In this document: piece after piece, positions 8,611 to 16,362 of the stretch
Layout: each line of letters begins with the position of its first letter
How positions within the stretch are numbered: the first letter of the stretch is position 1
Source: JADLGJ01 sp031423615
GTDB lineage: Bacteria; Omnitrophota; Gorgyraeia; Zapsychrales; JANLHA01
Direction: 5' to 3'
Assembly: GCA_031423615.1 (NCBI GenBank)
Contig: JANPFV010000022.1
Coordinates: 1 to 31,113, forward strand
Length of the DNA: 31,113 nt
Notes under the pieces: generated by a model
Told to the model about the DNA's origin: nothing
Seen by the model: the letters and a program-made list of their open reading frames with translations, nothing else
Databases searched by the model: none
Position numbers and translations under genes: made by a program

Positions 8611-8835
8611 ATGGCCAATAATAAGCTGACCACCAAAACAACGGACAAGTCCGTCGCGGCGAAAAAGAAATCTTTTCTGCAAAAGAGTGTTGCGACGTTC
8701 GTCAAACAAGGGAATTATAACCAGCGCGTTGCAGAAAAAGCGTATGAACTTTATTTGCAGCGGGGCGCAGCGCATGGAAATGATTTGAACGACTGGTTTG
8801 AGGCAGAAAAGATTGTCGCTTCCGAAAACCCATAA
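8611..8835 (+). CDS. small DUF2934 protein
   Basis: A 74-aa cytoplasmic protein. A lysine-rich, disordered start of about 30 residues (NNKLTTKTTDKSVAAKKKS) is followed by one DUF2934 unit: VAEKAYELYLQRGAAHGNDL then DWFEAEKIV, with the hallmark A-Y-x-L-Y, R-G, H-G-x-D-x-x-D-W and A-E. DUF2934 has no established function; the domain is common in small proteins of environmental bacteria. I took the ATG at 8611, preceded by AAAGGAGAAAACC, over an in-frame ATG at 8551 that lies inside the upstream gene and lacks a ribosome site. The basic tail could bind nucleic acid, but that is a guess. Confidence 0.72.
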   Translation: MANNKLTTKTTDKSVAAKKKSFLQKSVATFVKQGNYNQRVAEKAYELYLQRGAAHGNDLNDWFEAEKIVASENP

Positions 8836-8864
8836 TTCTGAACCGGCCAGAGTTGTCCTTGTGA

Positions 8865-8893
8865 GTTACATCAGAATTCCTTTGAGTTATGAT
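8865..8893 (+). promoter_or_regulatory. promoter candidate for the DLH-phoB-phoR operon
   Basis: GTTACA (8865-8870), 17 bp, TATGAT (8888-8893). The -10 matches 5 of 6 bases and the -35 4 of 6. The predicted start near 8900 leaves about 35 nt before the ATG at 8935, which is preceded by AAGGGAG. No Pho-box repeat is visible, so autoregulation of phoBR from this point is not supported. Confidence 0.45.
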
Positions 8894-8934
8894 GGCGTAG
8901 GAGTGCGTGCAAATTTCATAAGGGAGTATAGATC

Positions 8935-9711
8935 ATGAAGAATATTATTTTTTTAATTTTTTTGGTAGGTTTGTCATGGCCTTCGGAGGCGGCGCTCCAG
9001 AGTCAGATGATTGAATATAAAGAAGGCGACACCGTTCTTGAGGGTTATATGGTTTATGATGATGCGACAGCCGGCCCCCGTCCGGGAATCCTCGTTGTGC
9101 ATGATTGGATGGGCTTTGGGCCTTTTGCTAATCATAAAGCTGATGAATTGGCCAAATTGGGTTATACGGCATTGGCGGTCGATATTTATGGGAAAGAAGT
9201 TCGTCCCCAAAATACGGATGAGGCTGGTCAGCTTGCTGGTATGTATAAGGGAGATCGGGCCTTGCTCCGTCGGCGAATTCTTGCGGGATATGAAACTTTA
9301 AAGCAGGAAAAAACCGTGGATCCGAACAAAATTGCGGTGATGGGTTTTTGTTTCGGGGGAACGACCGCGTTGGAATTGGCTCGCAGCGGCGCTGCTATTC
9401 GGGGGGTCGTCAGTTTTCATGGAGGATTAAGCAGCCCGACACCGATGGATGCAAAAAATATCAAAGCCAAAGTTTTGGTTTTACACGGTGCGGATGACCC
9501 CCTTGTTCCTCCGCAAGAAGTGCAGGCTTTTGAAAAAGAAATGAATGATGCAGGTGTAGACTGGCAGCTCGTCAAGTACAGTGGGGCGGTGCACGCTTTT
9601 ACTTTTCCAGGCGCCGGAAACGACAATAAAAAAGGCGTGGCCTATAATGAACGCGCGGATAAACGTTCGTGGGTGGCGATGAAAGATTTTTTTGAGGAAA
9701 TTTTTAAGTAG
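8935..9711 (+). CDS. secreted dienelactone hydrolase family protein
   Basis: A 258-aa alpha/beta hydrolase of the dienelactone hydrolase family, with a signal peptide at about 1-19 (IIFLIFLVGLSWPSEAA). The catalytic triad is readable: Cys in GFCFGG (near residue 142), Asp in HGADDPLVPP and His in AVHAFTFPGAG. The early segment GILVVHDWMGFGPFANHKADELAKLGYTALAVDIYG is typical of the family. Most relatives are cytoplasmic or periplasmic esterases with unknown natural substrates, so a role in chlorocatechol breakdown is not implied. Only five bases separate it from phoB, which makes it the probable first gene of a phoBR operon. The reason for this pairing is unknown. Confidence 0.85.
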   Translation: MKNIIFLIFLVGLSWPSEAALQSQMIEYKEGDTVLEGYMVYDDATAGPRPGILVVHDWMGFGPFANHKADELAKLGYTALAVDIYGKEVRPQNTDEAGQLAGMYKGDRALLRRRILAGYETLKQEKTVDPNKIAVMGFCFGGTTALELARSGAAIRGVVSFHGGLSSPTPMDAKNIKAKVLVLHGADDPLVPPQEVQAFEKEMNDAGVDWQLVKYSGAVHAFTFPGAGNDNKKGVAYNERADKRSWVAMKDFFEEIFK

Positions 9712-9716
9712 GATTT

Positions 9717-10409
9717 ATGCCGCAGGAAAACATTCTCATTGTGGAGGATGACCAGAATATTGCCAAGCTGGTCAAATACAATTTGGAAAAGGCCGGCTAC
9801 CGTACCACCGTGACGATCACCGGTGAGGAAGCTTTGGAATTTTTAGACCGTCAGGCCGTTGATTTGATCATCCTCGACATCATGCTTCCCAAAATGGATG
9901 GTTTTGAAACGTGCCGCCGGCTCAAGGATGACAGCCGTTTATCGTCGATTCCGGTCATGATTTTGACCGCACGCGGAGAGGAAGTCGACCGCGTCGTAGG
10001 CTTTGAGTTGGGCGCCGAGGATTATGTCGTCAAGCCGTTTAGTCCGCGGGAATTGGTCTTGCGCGTCAAAAATATTTTGCGTCGCGGGCAGGCCAAACAA
10101 AAACCCAAGGACCATTTGCGCTCCGGCGATTTAGAAATTGATATTCCCCGTCACCGGGTGAGCGTTAAAAGTAAAGAGATTGTTTTGACGCCGATGGAAT
10201 TTAAATTGCTGGTGCTTTTGCTGGAGCGCGGCGGCCGTGTGCAATCGCGCGAGCAGCTTTTAAGCGATGTCTGGAATATCGAAGCCGATATCACCACGCG
10301 CACCGTTGATACTCACATTAAACGTCTGCGGCAAAAATTAGGCAAAGCCGGAGACGGACTTGAAACGATCCGCGGTTTGGGCTACCGTTTTAATGATGAG
10401 GATTCTTAG
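9717..10409 (+). CDS. phoB: phosphate response regulator PhoB (OmpR/PhoB family)
   Basis: A 230-aa response regulator. The receiver domain (about 4-120) has the acidic pair E10-D11-D12, the phosphoacceptor D54 in LIILDIMLPKMDGFE, T in MILTARGEE and K in EDYVVKPFSP. A winged-helix domain follows (about 130-228), with LTPMEFKLLVLLLERGGRVQSREQLL and RTVDTHIKRLRQKL, then TIRGLGYRF. It binds DNA when phosphorylated by its partner kinase. The identification as PhoB rather than another OmpR-type regulator rests on the adjacent PhoR-like kinase and the Pst operon just downstream, which carries a Pho-box-like repeat. The stop TAG abuts the GTG start of the kinase gene. Confidence 0.88.
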   Translation: MPQENILIVEDDQNIAKLVKYNLEKAGYRTTVTITGEEALEFLDRQAVDLIILDIMLPKMDGFETCRRLKDDSRLSSIPVMILTARGEEVDRVVGFELGAEDYVVKPFSPRELVLRVKNILRRGQAKQKPKDHLRSGDLEIDIPRHRVSVKSKEIVLTPMEFKLLVLLLERGGRVQSREQLLSDVWNIEADITTRTVDTHIKRLRQKLGKAGDGLETIRGLGYRFNDEDS

Positions 10410-12170
10410 GTGCGGCTCAAAAGCCATCATAAGGTCACGTTGACTCTGGGTTTGACCGTAGCCGTAATTCTTACCGCGGTTTATTTTTATCTCGATAATA
10501 ATCTTAAAAATTATACCTATAAAAGAATTCGCACGGATTTGAACCATGAGGTTTCGCTGATCAAAAGCTATTTGGAGCAAATCCAGGGGCCTGTTGATTT
10601 TGATAAAATTGCGGACCAACTGGGCCATGACATTTCTGCCCGTGTCACTATCATTTCCTCTGATGGTGTTGTTCAAGGCGACTCGATGTTTGATGGTGAA
10701 GCATTGCATGGTCTCGAAAATCATTTATCCCGCCCGGAAGTCCAGGACGCGCTTATGAATAAGCGGGGAGAAAGCCGCCGGTACAGCCACTCCACCAAAG
10801 AGGACATGCTGTATGTGGCTGTGCCCTTTGGTCCGACGGAAAATTCGAATATTATTCGCTTGTCCTTACCCTTGGCCGATATTGCTCATATTTCCGACCA
10901 TTTAAAGAAATTCTTGTGGTTGGGTTTATGGCTTTCGTTTTTATTCGCCTTGTTGATTAGCCATTTGGCTTCGCGTATGATCACGCGGCCCATTGCGCGC
11001 ATTTCGTCCATTGCGCAGGCGATTGCAGGCGGAGATTTTTCGCAAAAGATTTCCTTATGGCAGGATGATGAAATCAATGATTTGGCGAAGGCGATTAATT
11101 TTATGTCGGAACACATCCGGACGCGCATAGAGGAGGTGACGACGGCTAAGAGCCGGCTGGAAGCGGTTTTCTTAAGTATGATCGAAGGGGTCATGGTCGT
11201 TAACAGTGAGGGGAAGATTTTATTGATTAATGAAACTTTGAAGAAAATCCTTCATGTGGAACACGAGGCCCTTGGGCGCAAGCCGCTGGAGGTGATTCGC
11301 AATATCGAAGTGCAGGAAATTGTCGGTGATGTTTTACAATCTCGGCAGGGTGTGAAGGTCCGGGAAATGTCATTTTTTTTTCCTGAAGAAAGGATCCTTC
11401 GTGTGCATGCAGCGCCGGTTTTGCGCGAGGGGAAGGCCGATGGTGTTGTTTTAGTCTTTCATGACATTACCGATCTGCGTAGGCTGGAGACAATCAGAAA
11501 AGATTTTGTCGCCAATGTTTCTCATGAGTTTCGTACGCCGGTTGCAAATATCAAGGGGTATTCGGAAACTCTTTTAGACGGCGCATTGAATGATAAAGAA
11601 CATGCGCTGGAATTTTTAAAAATTATTTATTCCGAGTCGGACCGTTTAGCCAAATTGGTGGACGATCTGCTCAAGTTGGCCCGTTTGGAATCGGGAAGAT
11701 CAGATTTGGATTTAAAACCCTGTAGCATAGCTAAAATTTTGGATTGGGTTTTGGCCGGGTTAAATATTCAGGCGAAGCAACAGGAGGTTAAAATTGTGAC
11801 GCAAATTCCCGAGGATATTGCACAGATTAAAGCCGATGATTCCAGCCTTTCGCAGATTCTTTTTAACTTGATTGAGAATGCCATTAAGTATAATAAACCC
11901 GGCGGTCAAGTCACGGTTTCAGCCCGGGAACAAGACCGGTGGATCGAAGTTTCGATTGCCGACAATGGCATTGGTATTTCTGCTGACGACTTGCCCCGTG
12001 TTTTTGAACGCTTTTACCGCGTGGATAAAGCCCATTCTCGCGAAATTGGCGGAACCGGTTTAGGTTTGTCGATTGTCAAGCACATCATCCAATCCCACAA
12101 TGGCGATATCACCGCTCAAAGTGAACTGGGGATGGGTTCGGTGTTTTGCTTTACCCTTCCTAAAGCTTAA
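10410..12170 (+). CDS. phoR: phosphate sensor histidine kinase PhoR
   Basis: A 586-aa membrane kinase starting at GTG directly after the phoB stop. Order of parts: TM1 about 9-27, a periplasmic domain of roughly 135 residues, TM2 about 166-190 (WLGLWLSFLFALLISHLAS), HAMP about 190-245, a PAS domain about 250-350, then HisKA with the phosphoacceptor H372 in FVANVSHEFRTPVANIKGYSE, and an ATPase domain with N-box NLIENAIKYNKPGG, DNGIGI, FERFYRVDKA and GGTGLGLSIVKHII. E. coli PhoR lacks a large periplasmic domain, but long forms like this are common in other bacteria. With PstSCAB and PhoU it would monitor phosphate flux and control PhoB. The neighbourhood makes the PhoR name likely. Confidence 0.87.
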   Translation: MRLKSHHKVTLTLGLTVAVILTAVYFYLDNNLKNYTYKRIRTDLNHEVSLIKSYLEQIQGPVDFDKIADQLGHDISARVTIISSDGVVQGDSMFDGEALHGLENHLSRPEVQDALMNKRGESRRYSHSTKEDMLYVAVPFGPTENSNIIRLSLPLADIAHISDHLKKFLWLGLWLSFLFALLISHLASRMITRPIARISSIAQAIAGGDFSQKISLWQDDEINDLAKAINFMSEHIRTRIEEVTTAKSRLEAVFLSMIEGVMVVNSEGKILLINETLKKILHVEHEALGRKPLEVIRNIEVQEIVGDVLQSRQGVKVREMSFFFPEERILRVHAAPVLREGKADGVVLVFHDITDLRRLETIRKDFVANVSHEFRTPVANIKGYSETLLDGALNDKEHALEFLKIIYSESDRLAKLVDDLLKLARLESGRSDLDLKPCSIAKILDWVLAGLNIQAKQQEVKIVTQIPEDIAQIKADDSSLSQILFNLIENAIKYNKPGGQVTVSAREQDRWIEVSIADNGIGISADDLPRVFERFYRVDKAHSREIGGTGLGLSIVKHIIQSHNGDITAQSELGMGSVFCFTLPKA

Positions 12171-12204
12171 TCTTTCCTTTTTCTAATGATGTGATTTAAA
12201 ATAA

Positions 12205-12223
12205 GTTCACATATTGTTCACAT
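12205..12223 (+). promoter_or_regulatory. Pho-box-like direct repeat
   Basis: GTTCACA, TATT, GTTCACA followed by T: an exact 7-nt direct repeat with 4-nt spacing, so two units 11 bp apart on one helix face. This is the geometry of PhoB boxes (E. coli: CTGTCAT, 4 nt, CTGTCAC). A weaker third unit, GTCTACAT, starts at 12238, again in 11-bp phase. The site lies 60 bases before the 66-aa gene that heads the porin-pst operon, directly after phoR. PhoB activation is inferred from position, geometry and the adjacent phoB. Confidence 0.65.
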
Positions 12224-12269
12224 AAACGACATCGACTGTCTACATGCGTCCATTACATTGAGGACATGA

Positions 12270-12279
12270 AAGGAGGTGA
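12270..12279 (+). promoter_or_regulatory. full-length Shine-Dalgarno sequence
   Basis: AAGGAGGTGA is a ten-base match to the complement of the common 16S rRNA 3' end, three bases before the ATG at 12283. It is the strongest ribosome site in the window and argues that the small downstream frame is a real, highly translated gene. Confidence 0.8.
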
Positions 12280-12282
12280 ACC

Positions 12283-12483
12283 ATGGAAGCCGTGAGACCT
12301 TTGTCGAGATTGCATAAGGATTATATTGTAACTTCACTGCGTCGGGAGATGGCCTGTTTTCAGCAATTAATGGAAACGCTGGAAAGCTCAGACCAATACG
12401 AGCTTGTCTATATAGAGGAAAAGTTAAAAACTATTGAAATGCGGTTGCGGTCGATTAGCCGTTCGCTCAATAGTTACAATTAA
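12283..12483 (+). CDS. small protein heading the phosphate operon, function unknown
   Basis: A 66-aa cytoplasmic protein I do not recognise. It looks all-helical: HKDYIVTSLRREMACFQQL, then METLESSDQYELVYIEEKL, then a basic end with RLRSISRSLNSYN. No signal peptide or membrane segment. One cysteine. Evidence that it is real: a full-length Shine-Dalgarno sequence, position directly under the Pho-box-like repeat, and a spacing of only 12 bases to the porin gene. It is thus probably made under phosphate starvation together with the porin and Pst. A small regulator of PhoU, PhoR or Pst is one possibility; nothing in the sequence proves it. Confidence 0.7.
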   Translation: MEAVRPLSRLHKDYIVTSLRREMACFQQLMETLESSDQYELVYIEEKLKTIEMRLRSISRSLNSYN

Positions 12484-12495
12484 AAAGGAGTGGAG

Positions 12496-13740
12496 ATGAA
12501 AAAGATTTTTATTTTATTTATCGTTGTTTTCGTAGTGACATTGAGTATGTCAACAGCTAGCCGCGCCGGAGAAGTCAGCGTCTTGCTGGAAAAACTCGTC
12601 GATAAAGGTGTTCTTACAGCCAATGAAGCAAAAATAATCGAGCAGGAAACCAAGGCGCAAGTCAGCAAGGAAGTGGCGCAAAAGAATTCTTATGCTCTTC
12701 CGGATTGGGTGCAAAGTATTAAAATCAAGGGCGACATTCGTCTTCGTTATCAATATGAAAAAACGGAGGCGGCCGTCGGTTCCCGCAATCGCGGAAGAAC
12801 CCGATTTCGGATGGGTATGGAAATGACCCCGGTCAAAAGTACAAAAGTCATGGCCGGTTTTTCTTCCGGCGGTACGGATCCCCGTTCCACCAACGTCACG
12901 TGGGAAAATACATTTGAACGTCCGGATTTGCGTTTGGATTATGCCGCTGTTGAATACGAAGCCGCCCCTTGGGCCAAGCTCGTCGGCGGTAAATTTATTT
13001 TTTCTGACTATCTCTGGCAATCCACGGACATGCTATGGGATACGGACATTAATCCCTATGGTTTTTCGGCTCATTTAAATCATGCCATTGTCAGTGATTG
13101 GGAAGGATTTTTTAATGGCGGCGTTTGGATTTTGGATGAAAACGGGGTGAGCAAGCATCCGGATCCAAGTTTAATCTATCTCCAAGGGGGAGCAGCTTAT
13201 CAAAATGATAAATTTGATGCCAAAGTTGCCGAGACCTGGTATGTCTTTAACGGGGTGAAAGGTTATTCTTTAGATAATAGTGCGAACACCAATACCCGTT
13301 CCGCCGGTGTTTTACAATATGATTATGATGCTATGGCCACGTCACTTGAGATTGCCGCTAAAAATCTTTTCGGTGGCCTTCCTTTTAGTATTGACGAACG
13401 AATGGCCGTCTTTGGGGATTACATTATCAATCCTGACCCCAAGCAACAAAATAAAGGCTGGTCCAGTGGTATTGTTTTCGGCCATAGCAAAGTCTCTGAC
13501 CGTAAACAATGGCAAATGAAATATCAATATGTGGCCTTGGGTACGGACGCTTTCCCGGATACATTTCCAGATTCAGATCGTTTCGGGGGACGCACCGACG
13601 TAAAAAGTCATGAAGCCATTTTCACTTACGGTCTTTTGAAAAATGTCAGCGTTGGTGTGGATTATTATGTTTCCAATCGGATCAAGGCCGCTCACAATCG
13701 CGAAAGCATTGTTCAGGCGGATTTAAACATTAAATTTTAA
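12496..13740 (+). CDS. putative outer-membrane porin, probably for phosphate uptake
   Basis: A 414-aa exported protein of the 'putative porin' beta-barrel family. A signal peptide (about 1-24, ending SRA) is followed by a helical periplasmic stretch LLEKLVDKGVLTANEAKIIEQE (about 30-55) and then amphipathic strands starting KIKGDIRLRYQYE and ending in VQADLNIKF, with the terminal F expected for BAM. The start was set at ATG 12496 (MKKIFILFI) with AAGGAG six bases before it; an in-frame GTG at 12490 overlaps that site and is rejected. Being second in a Pho-box-led operon and just ahead of pstS suggests it is the phosphate or anion channel, the functional counterpart of PhoE or OprP, though sequence similarity to those is not claimed. 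Confidence 0.8.
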   Translation: MKKIFILFIVVFVVTLSMSTASRAGEVSVLLEKLVDKGVLTANEAKIIEQETKAQVSKEVAQKNSYALPDWVQSIKIKGDIRLRYQYEKTEAAVGSRNRGRTRFRMGMEMTPVKSTKVMAGFSSGGTDPRSTNVTWENTFERPDLRLDYAAVEYEAAPWAKLVGGKFIFSDYLWQSTDMLWDTDINPYGFSAHLNHAIVSDWEGFFNGGVWILDENGVSKHPDPSLIYLQGGAAYQNDKFDAKVAETWYVFNGVKGYSLDNSANTNTRSAGVLQYDYDAMATSLEIAAKNLFGGLPFSIDERMAVFGDYIINPDPKQQNKGWSSGIVFGHSKVSDRKQWQMKYQYVALGTDAFPDTFPDSDRFGGRTDVKSHEAIFTYGLLKNVSVGVDYYVSNRIKAAHNRESIVQADLNIKF

Positions 13741-13754
13741 AAGGGGAAATTAAA

Positions 13755-14627
13755 ATGAAAAAAATAAGTATAGTATTGGGAATATTTATAATGTTGGTAT
13801 TGAGCAATGTCAGTTATGCCGCAAATGTTCTGCAGGTGAAGGGTTCCGATACCTTGATTAATATGGTACAAAAATTGGCGGAAGAATATATGAAGGCCAA
13901 TCCGGATAAACTGGTTTCGGTGACGGGTGGAGGTTCAGGGACGGGAATTGCGGCCTTGATTAATAAAAAATGTGATATTGCCAATGCTTCGCGGCTCATG
14001 AAGGGAAAAGAAATTGAGTTGGCCACCAGCCGTCAGGCCTCTCCGGTGCGTATTGTTTTAGCGCTGGACAGTTTAAGTATTATTGTCAATCCTGGCAACG
14101 GTATTGAAAGTTTAACGGTTGACCAGGTCGGCAAGATTTATAAAGGCGAAATCAAAAATTGGAAAGAGGTCGGGGGAAACGATATGCCGATTTCTCTTTA
14201 CGGTCGTCAATCCAATTCGGGGACGTATGATTTTATGATTGAAGATGTCATGAAGGGAGATTATTCGCCATCTATGAAACAAATGAATGGGAACGCCCAA
14301 ATCGTGGAAGGGATCAAGGCGGATCCTTCTGCCGTCGGGTATGTGGGGGTGGGGTATGCTCGTAATGCTCAGGGCATTAAAGTTTTAAAAATCGCAAACA
14401 AGGCGGGCGCTACAGCTTATAGTCCGCTGGATACGGCCAATGTCAAGAATGGAAATTATCCTATTACCCGTCCTCTGAATCAATATGTGGAAGGTTCTCT
14501 CACCGGGGCCGCGAAAGATTTTGTGGCTTTTGAGTTGAGCGCCGAAGGACAAAGGATCGTCGAGGAAGAGGGCTTCTTTGAAATTTCTCAAGAATATCAG
14601 GATTTCAATAAAAATGCCGGGATGTAA
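13755..14627 (+). CDS. pstS: phosphate-binding protein PstS
   Basis: A 290-aa periplasmic phosphate-binding protein with a signal peptide (about 1-22, ending SYA). The segment LQVKGSDTLINMVQKLAEEYMKANP and then VTGGGSGTGIAALI give the phosphate-binding loops, RQSNSGTYDFMIEDVM the third one. It is the short PstS type of about 290 aa, without a lipobox, common outside the enterobacteria. Preceded by AAAAGGGGAAATT. It hands phosphate to PstCA and lies 14 bases after the porin gene and 11 before pstC. Confidence 0.93.
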   Translation: MKKISIVLGIFIMLVLSNVSYAANVLQVKGSDTLINMVQKLAEEYMKANPDKLVSVTGGGSGTGIAALINKKCDIANASRLMKGKEIELATSRQASPVRIVLALDSLSIIVNPGNGIESLTVDQVGKIYKGEIKNWKEVGGNDMPISLYGRQSNSGTYDFMIEDVMKGDYSPSMKQMNGNAQIVEGIKADPSAVGYVGVGYARNAQGIKVLKIANKAGATAYSPLDTANVKNGNYPITRPLNQYVEGSLTGAAKDFVAFELSAEGQRIVEEEGFFEISQEYQDFNKNAGM

Positions 14628-14638
14628 TATCATTTTCT

Positions 14639-15517
14639 ATGTCTCGATTTAAAGAAAAATTCATTCGCAATTTATTCTTGATCAATGGCCTGGTGGTCAT
14701 TTTTATACTGGGGGGGATTTTTCTCCTTTTAATCTTGAATGCTCTGCCGACGTTTAAAGATGTTTCCTGGAAAGAATTCTTAGTCGGGACAAGTTGGAAT
14801 CCCAGCTCAGATTATCATCCGGCTTATGGAATTGTTTCTATGGTTGTCAGTACCTTTATGGTCACAATCGGCTCTTTAGTGATAGCGGTCCCGGTGGGAA
14901 TAGGGACCGCCGCCTATCTTTCTGATGTGGCTCATCCCAAGGTAAGAGAAATTGCAAAGCCGGTTGTAGAAATTCTCGCCGGAATCCCATCCGTGGTCAT
15001 TGGTTTTTTAGGCATTGTCATGGTGGGGCCATTTATTGCAAAAATGACAGGGACTTACAGTGGGCTTAATGCTCTCAATGGTTCTGTTCTGCTGGCCATT
15101 ATGGCCTTGCCGACAATCGTGAGTCTTTCGGAAGATGCTCTGGCCAATGTGCCCAAATCATTTCAAGAAGCCTCTTTAGCGTTGGGGGCGAGTCATTGGC
15201 AAACCTTGCTGAAGGTCAAGCTACAAGCCGCCAGTTCGGGTATCATCGCGGCTTGTATGCTGGGCATGGGCCGGGCCATTGGTGAAACGATGACGGTTCT
15301 TATGGCCACCGGCAATGCGCCGGCTTTCCCGTCAGGTTTTTTGAATTCAGTCCGTCCCATGACCTCAACAATTGCCATTGAATTGGGCGAAGTGCCTTAC
15401 TATACGACCCATTATCATGCGCTTTTCGCTATAGGGCTGGTGCTTTTTTTAATCACATTTATTGTCAACCTCATTGCCGACATTGCTTTAAACCGTTATG
15501 AAAAGAAAATCCGTTAA
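14639..15517 (+). CDS. pstC: phosphate ABC transporter permease PstC
   Basis: A 292-aa inner-membrane permease with about six membrane segments, the first at 14-35 (LINGLVVIFILGGIFLLLIL). The EAA-type contact loop with PstB is visible as PKSFQEASLALGASHWQTLLKVKLQAASSG, and EIAKPVVEILAGIPSVVIGFLG is typical of PstC/PstA. Family length fits. The last 20 bases overlap pstA, so the two subunits are translated together. Has no strong ribosome site. Confidence 0.93.
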   Translation: MSRFKEKFIRNLFLINGLVVIFILGGIFLLLILNALPTFKDVSWKEFLVGTSWNPSSDYHPAYGIVSMVVSTFMVTIGSLVIAVPVGIGTAAYLSDVAHPKVREIAKPVVEILAGIPSVVIGFLGIVMVGPFIAKMTGTYSGLNALNGSVLLAIMALPTIVSLSEDALANVPKSFQEASLALGASHWQTLLKVKLQAASSGIIAACMLGMGRAIGETMTVLMATGNAPAFPSGFLNSVRPMTSTIAIELGEVPYYTTHYHALFAIGLVLFLITFIVNLIADIALNRYEKKIR

Positions 15518-16361
15518 ATTTTTCGAGCAGTTCTTGGGTTTTGGATTCTTGCGATTGTGCATGCTCCTGATCATCCTAATTTTGGTCATAATTTTTTATG
15601 ACATTGTCTCGAAATCATGGGGTGTCATTACGTGGGAATTTCTGACTCAGCCGCCGCGCAATGGCATGACCGAAGGAGGGATCCTGCCTGCGATCGTTGG
15701 GACAATTTTTGTCACGATCATTACGGCGATTTTTTCTATTCCTTTAGGAATGGGTTGCGCGATTTATTTGAATGAATACGCCAAGAAAAGCCATCTGACG
15801 CGGCTGATCCGGATTTCCATTCGCAATTTATCCGGTGTTCCCTCAATTGTTTACGGTCTTTTTGGTGTGGCCCTTTTTGTTGAAGCTCTGCATTTCGGGA
15901 CATGCCTTTTGTCCGCCGGATTGACCTTAGGGCTGATGACATTGCCGTGGACGATCACCGCGTCGGAAGAAGCATTAAAAGGCGTGCCGCTGTCTTACCG
16001 TGAAGGGTCATTGGCTTTAGGGGCGACACAATGGCAGTCGATTAAAACAAATGTTTTACCGTATGCCATTCCGGGAATGTTAACCGGAACAATTTTGGGT
16101 TTGGCGCGTGCCGCCGGAGAAACCGCGCCTATTCTTTTTACCGGCGCGGCGTTTGCTTTGCCCGGACTTCCTAAATCATTATTTGACCAGTTTATGGCTA
16201 TGCCTTATCATCTTTATATTATGTCTACTCAACATCATGCCATCACCAAGGTGCGGCCGATTGCTTATGGGACAGCGCTGGTGCTGGTGGGAGTTGTTTT
16301 TTTGATGAATTTGAGCGCAATCCTTCTGCGTTATTACTTACGAAAGGCCCGGCAGGAATAG
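15498..16361 (+). CDS. pstA: phosphate ABC transporter permease PstA
   Basis: A 287-aa inner-membrane permease, partner of PstC. It has about six membrane segments, the PstA-type region IRNLSGVPSIVYGLFGVALF, and the coupling loop PLSYREGSLALGATQWQSIKTNVLPYAIPG. The region RAAGETAPILFTGAAF is conserved in PstA. ATG lies inside the end of pstC (20-base overlap) and the stop is one base before the pstB start codon, so pstC-pstA-pstB are a tightly packed set. Confidence 0.93.
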   Translation: MKRKSVKFFEQFLGFGFLRLCMLLIILILVIIFYDIVSKSWGVITWEFLTQPPRNGMTEGGILPAIVGTIFVTIITAIFSIPLGMGCAIYLNEYAKKSHLTRLIRISIRNLSGVPSIVYGLFGVALFVEALHFGTCLLSAGLTLGLMTLPWTITASEEALKGVPLSYREGSLALGATQWQSIKTNVLPYAIPGMLTGTILGLARAAGETAPILFTGAAFALPGLPKSLFDQFMAMPYHLYIMSTQHHAITKVRPIAYGTALVLVGVVFLMNLSAILLRYYLRKARQE

Positions 16362-16362
16362 T

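Noticed and set aside
12490..12495. Upstream GTG start for the porin
   Set aside because: It overlaps the AAGGAG ribosome site that serves ATG 12496; the ATG gives a normal signal peptide.
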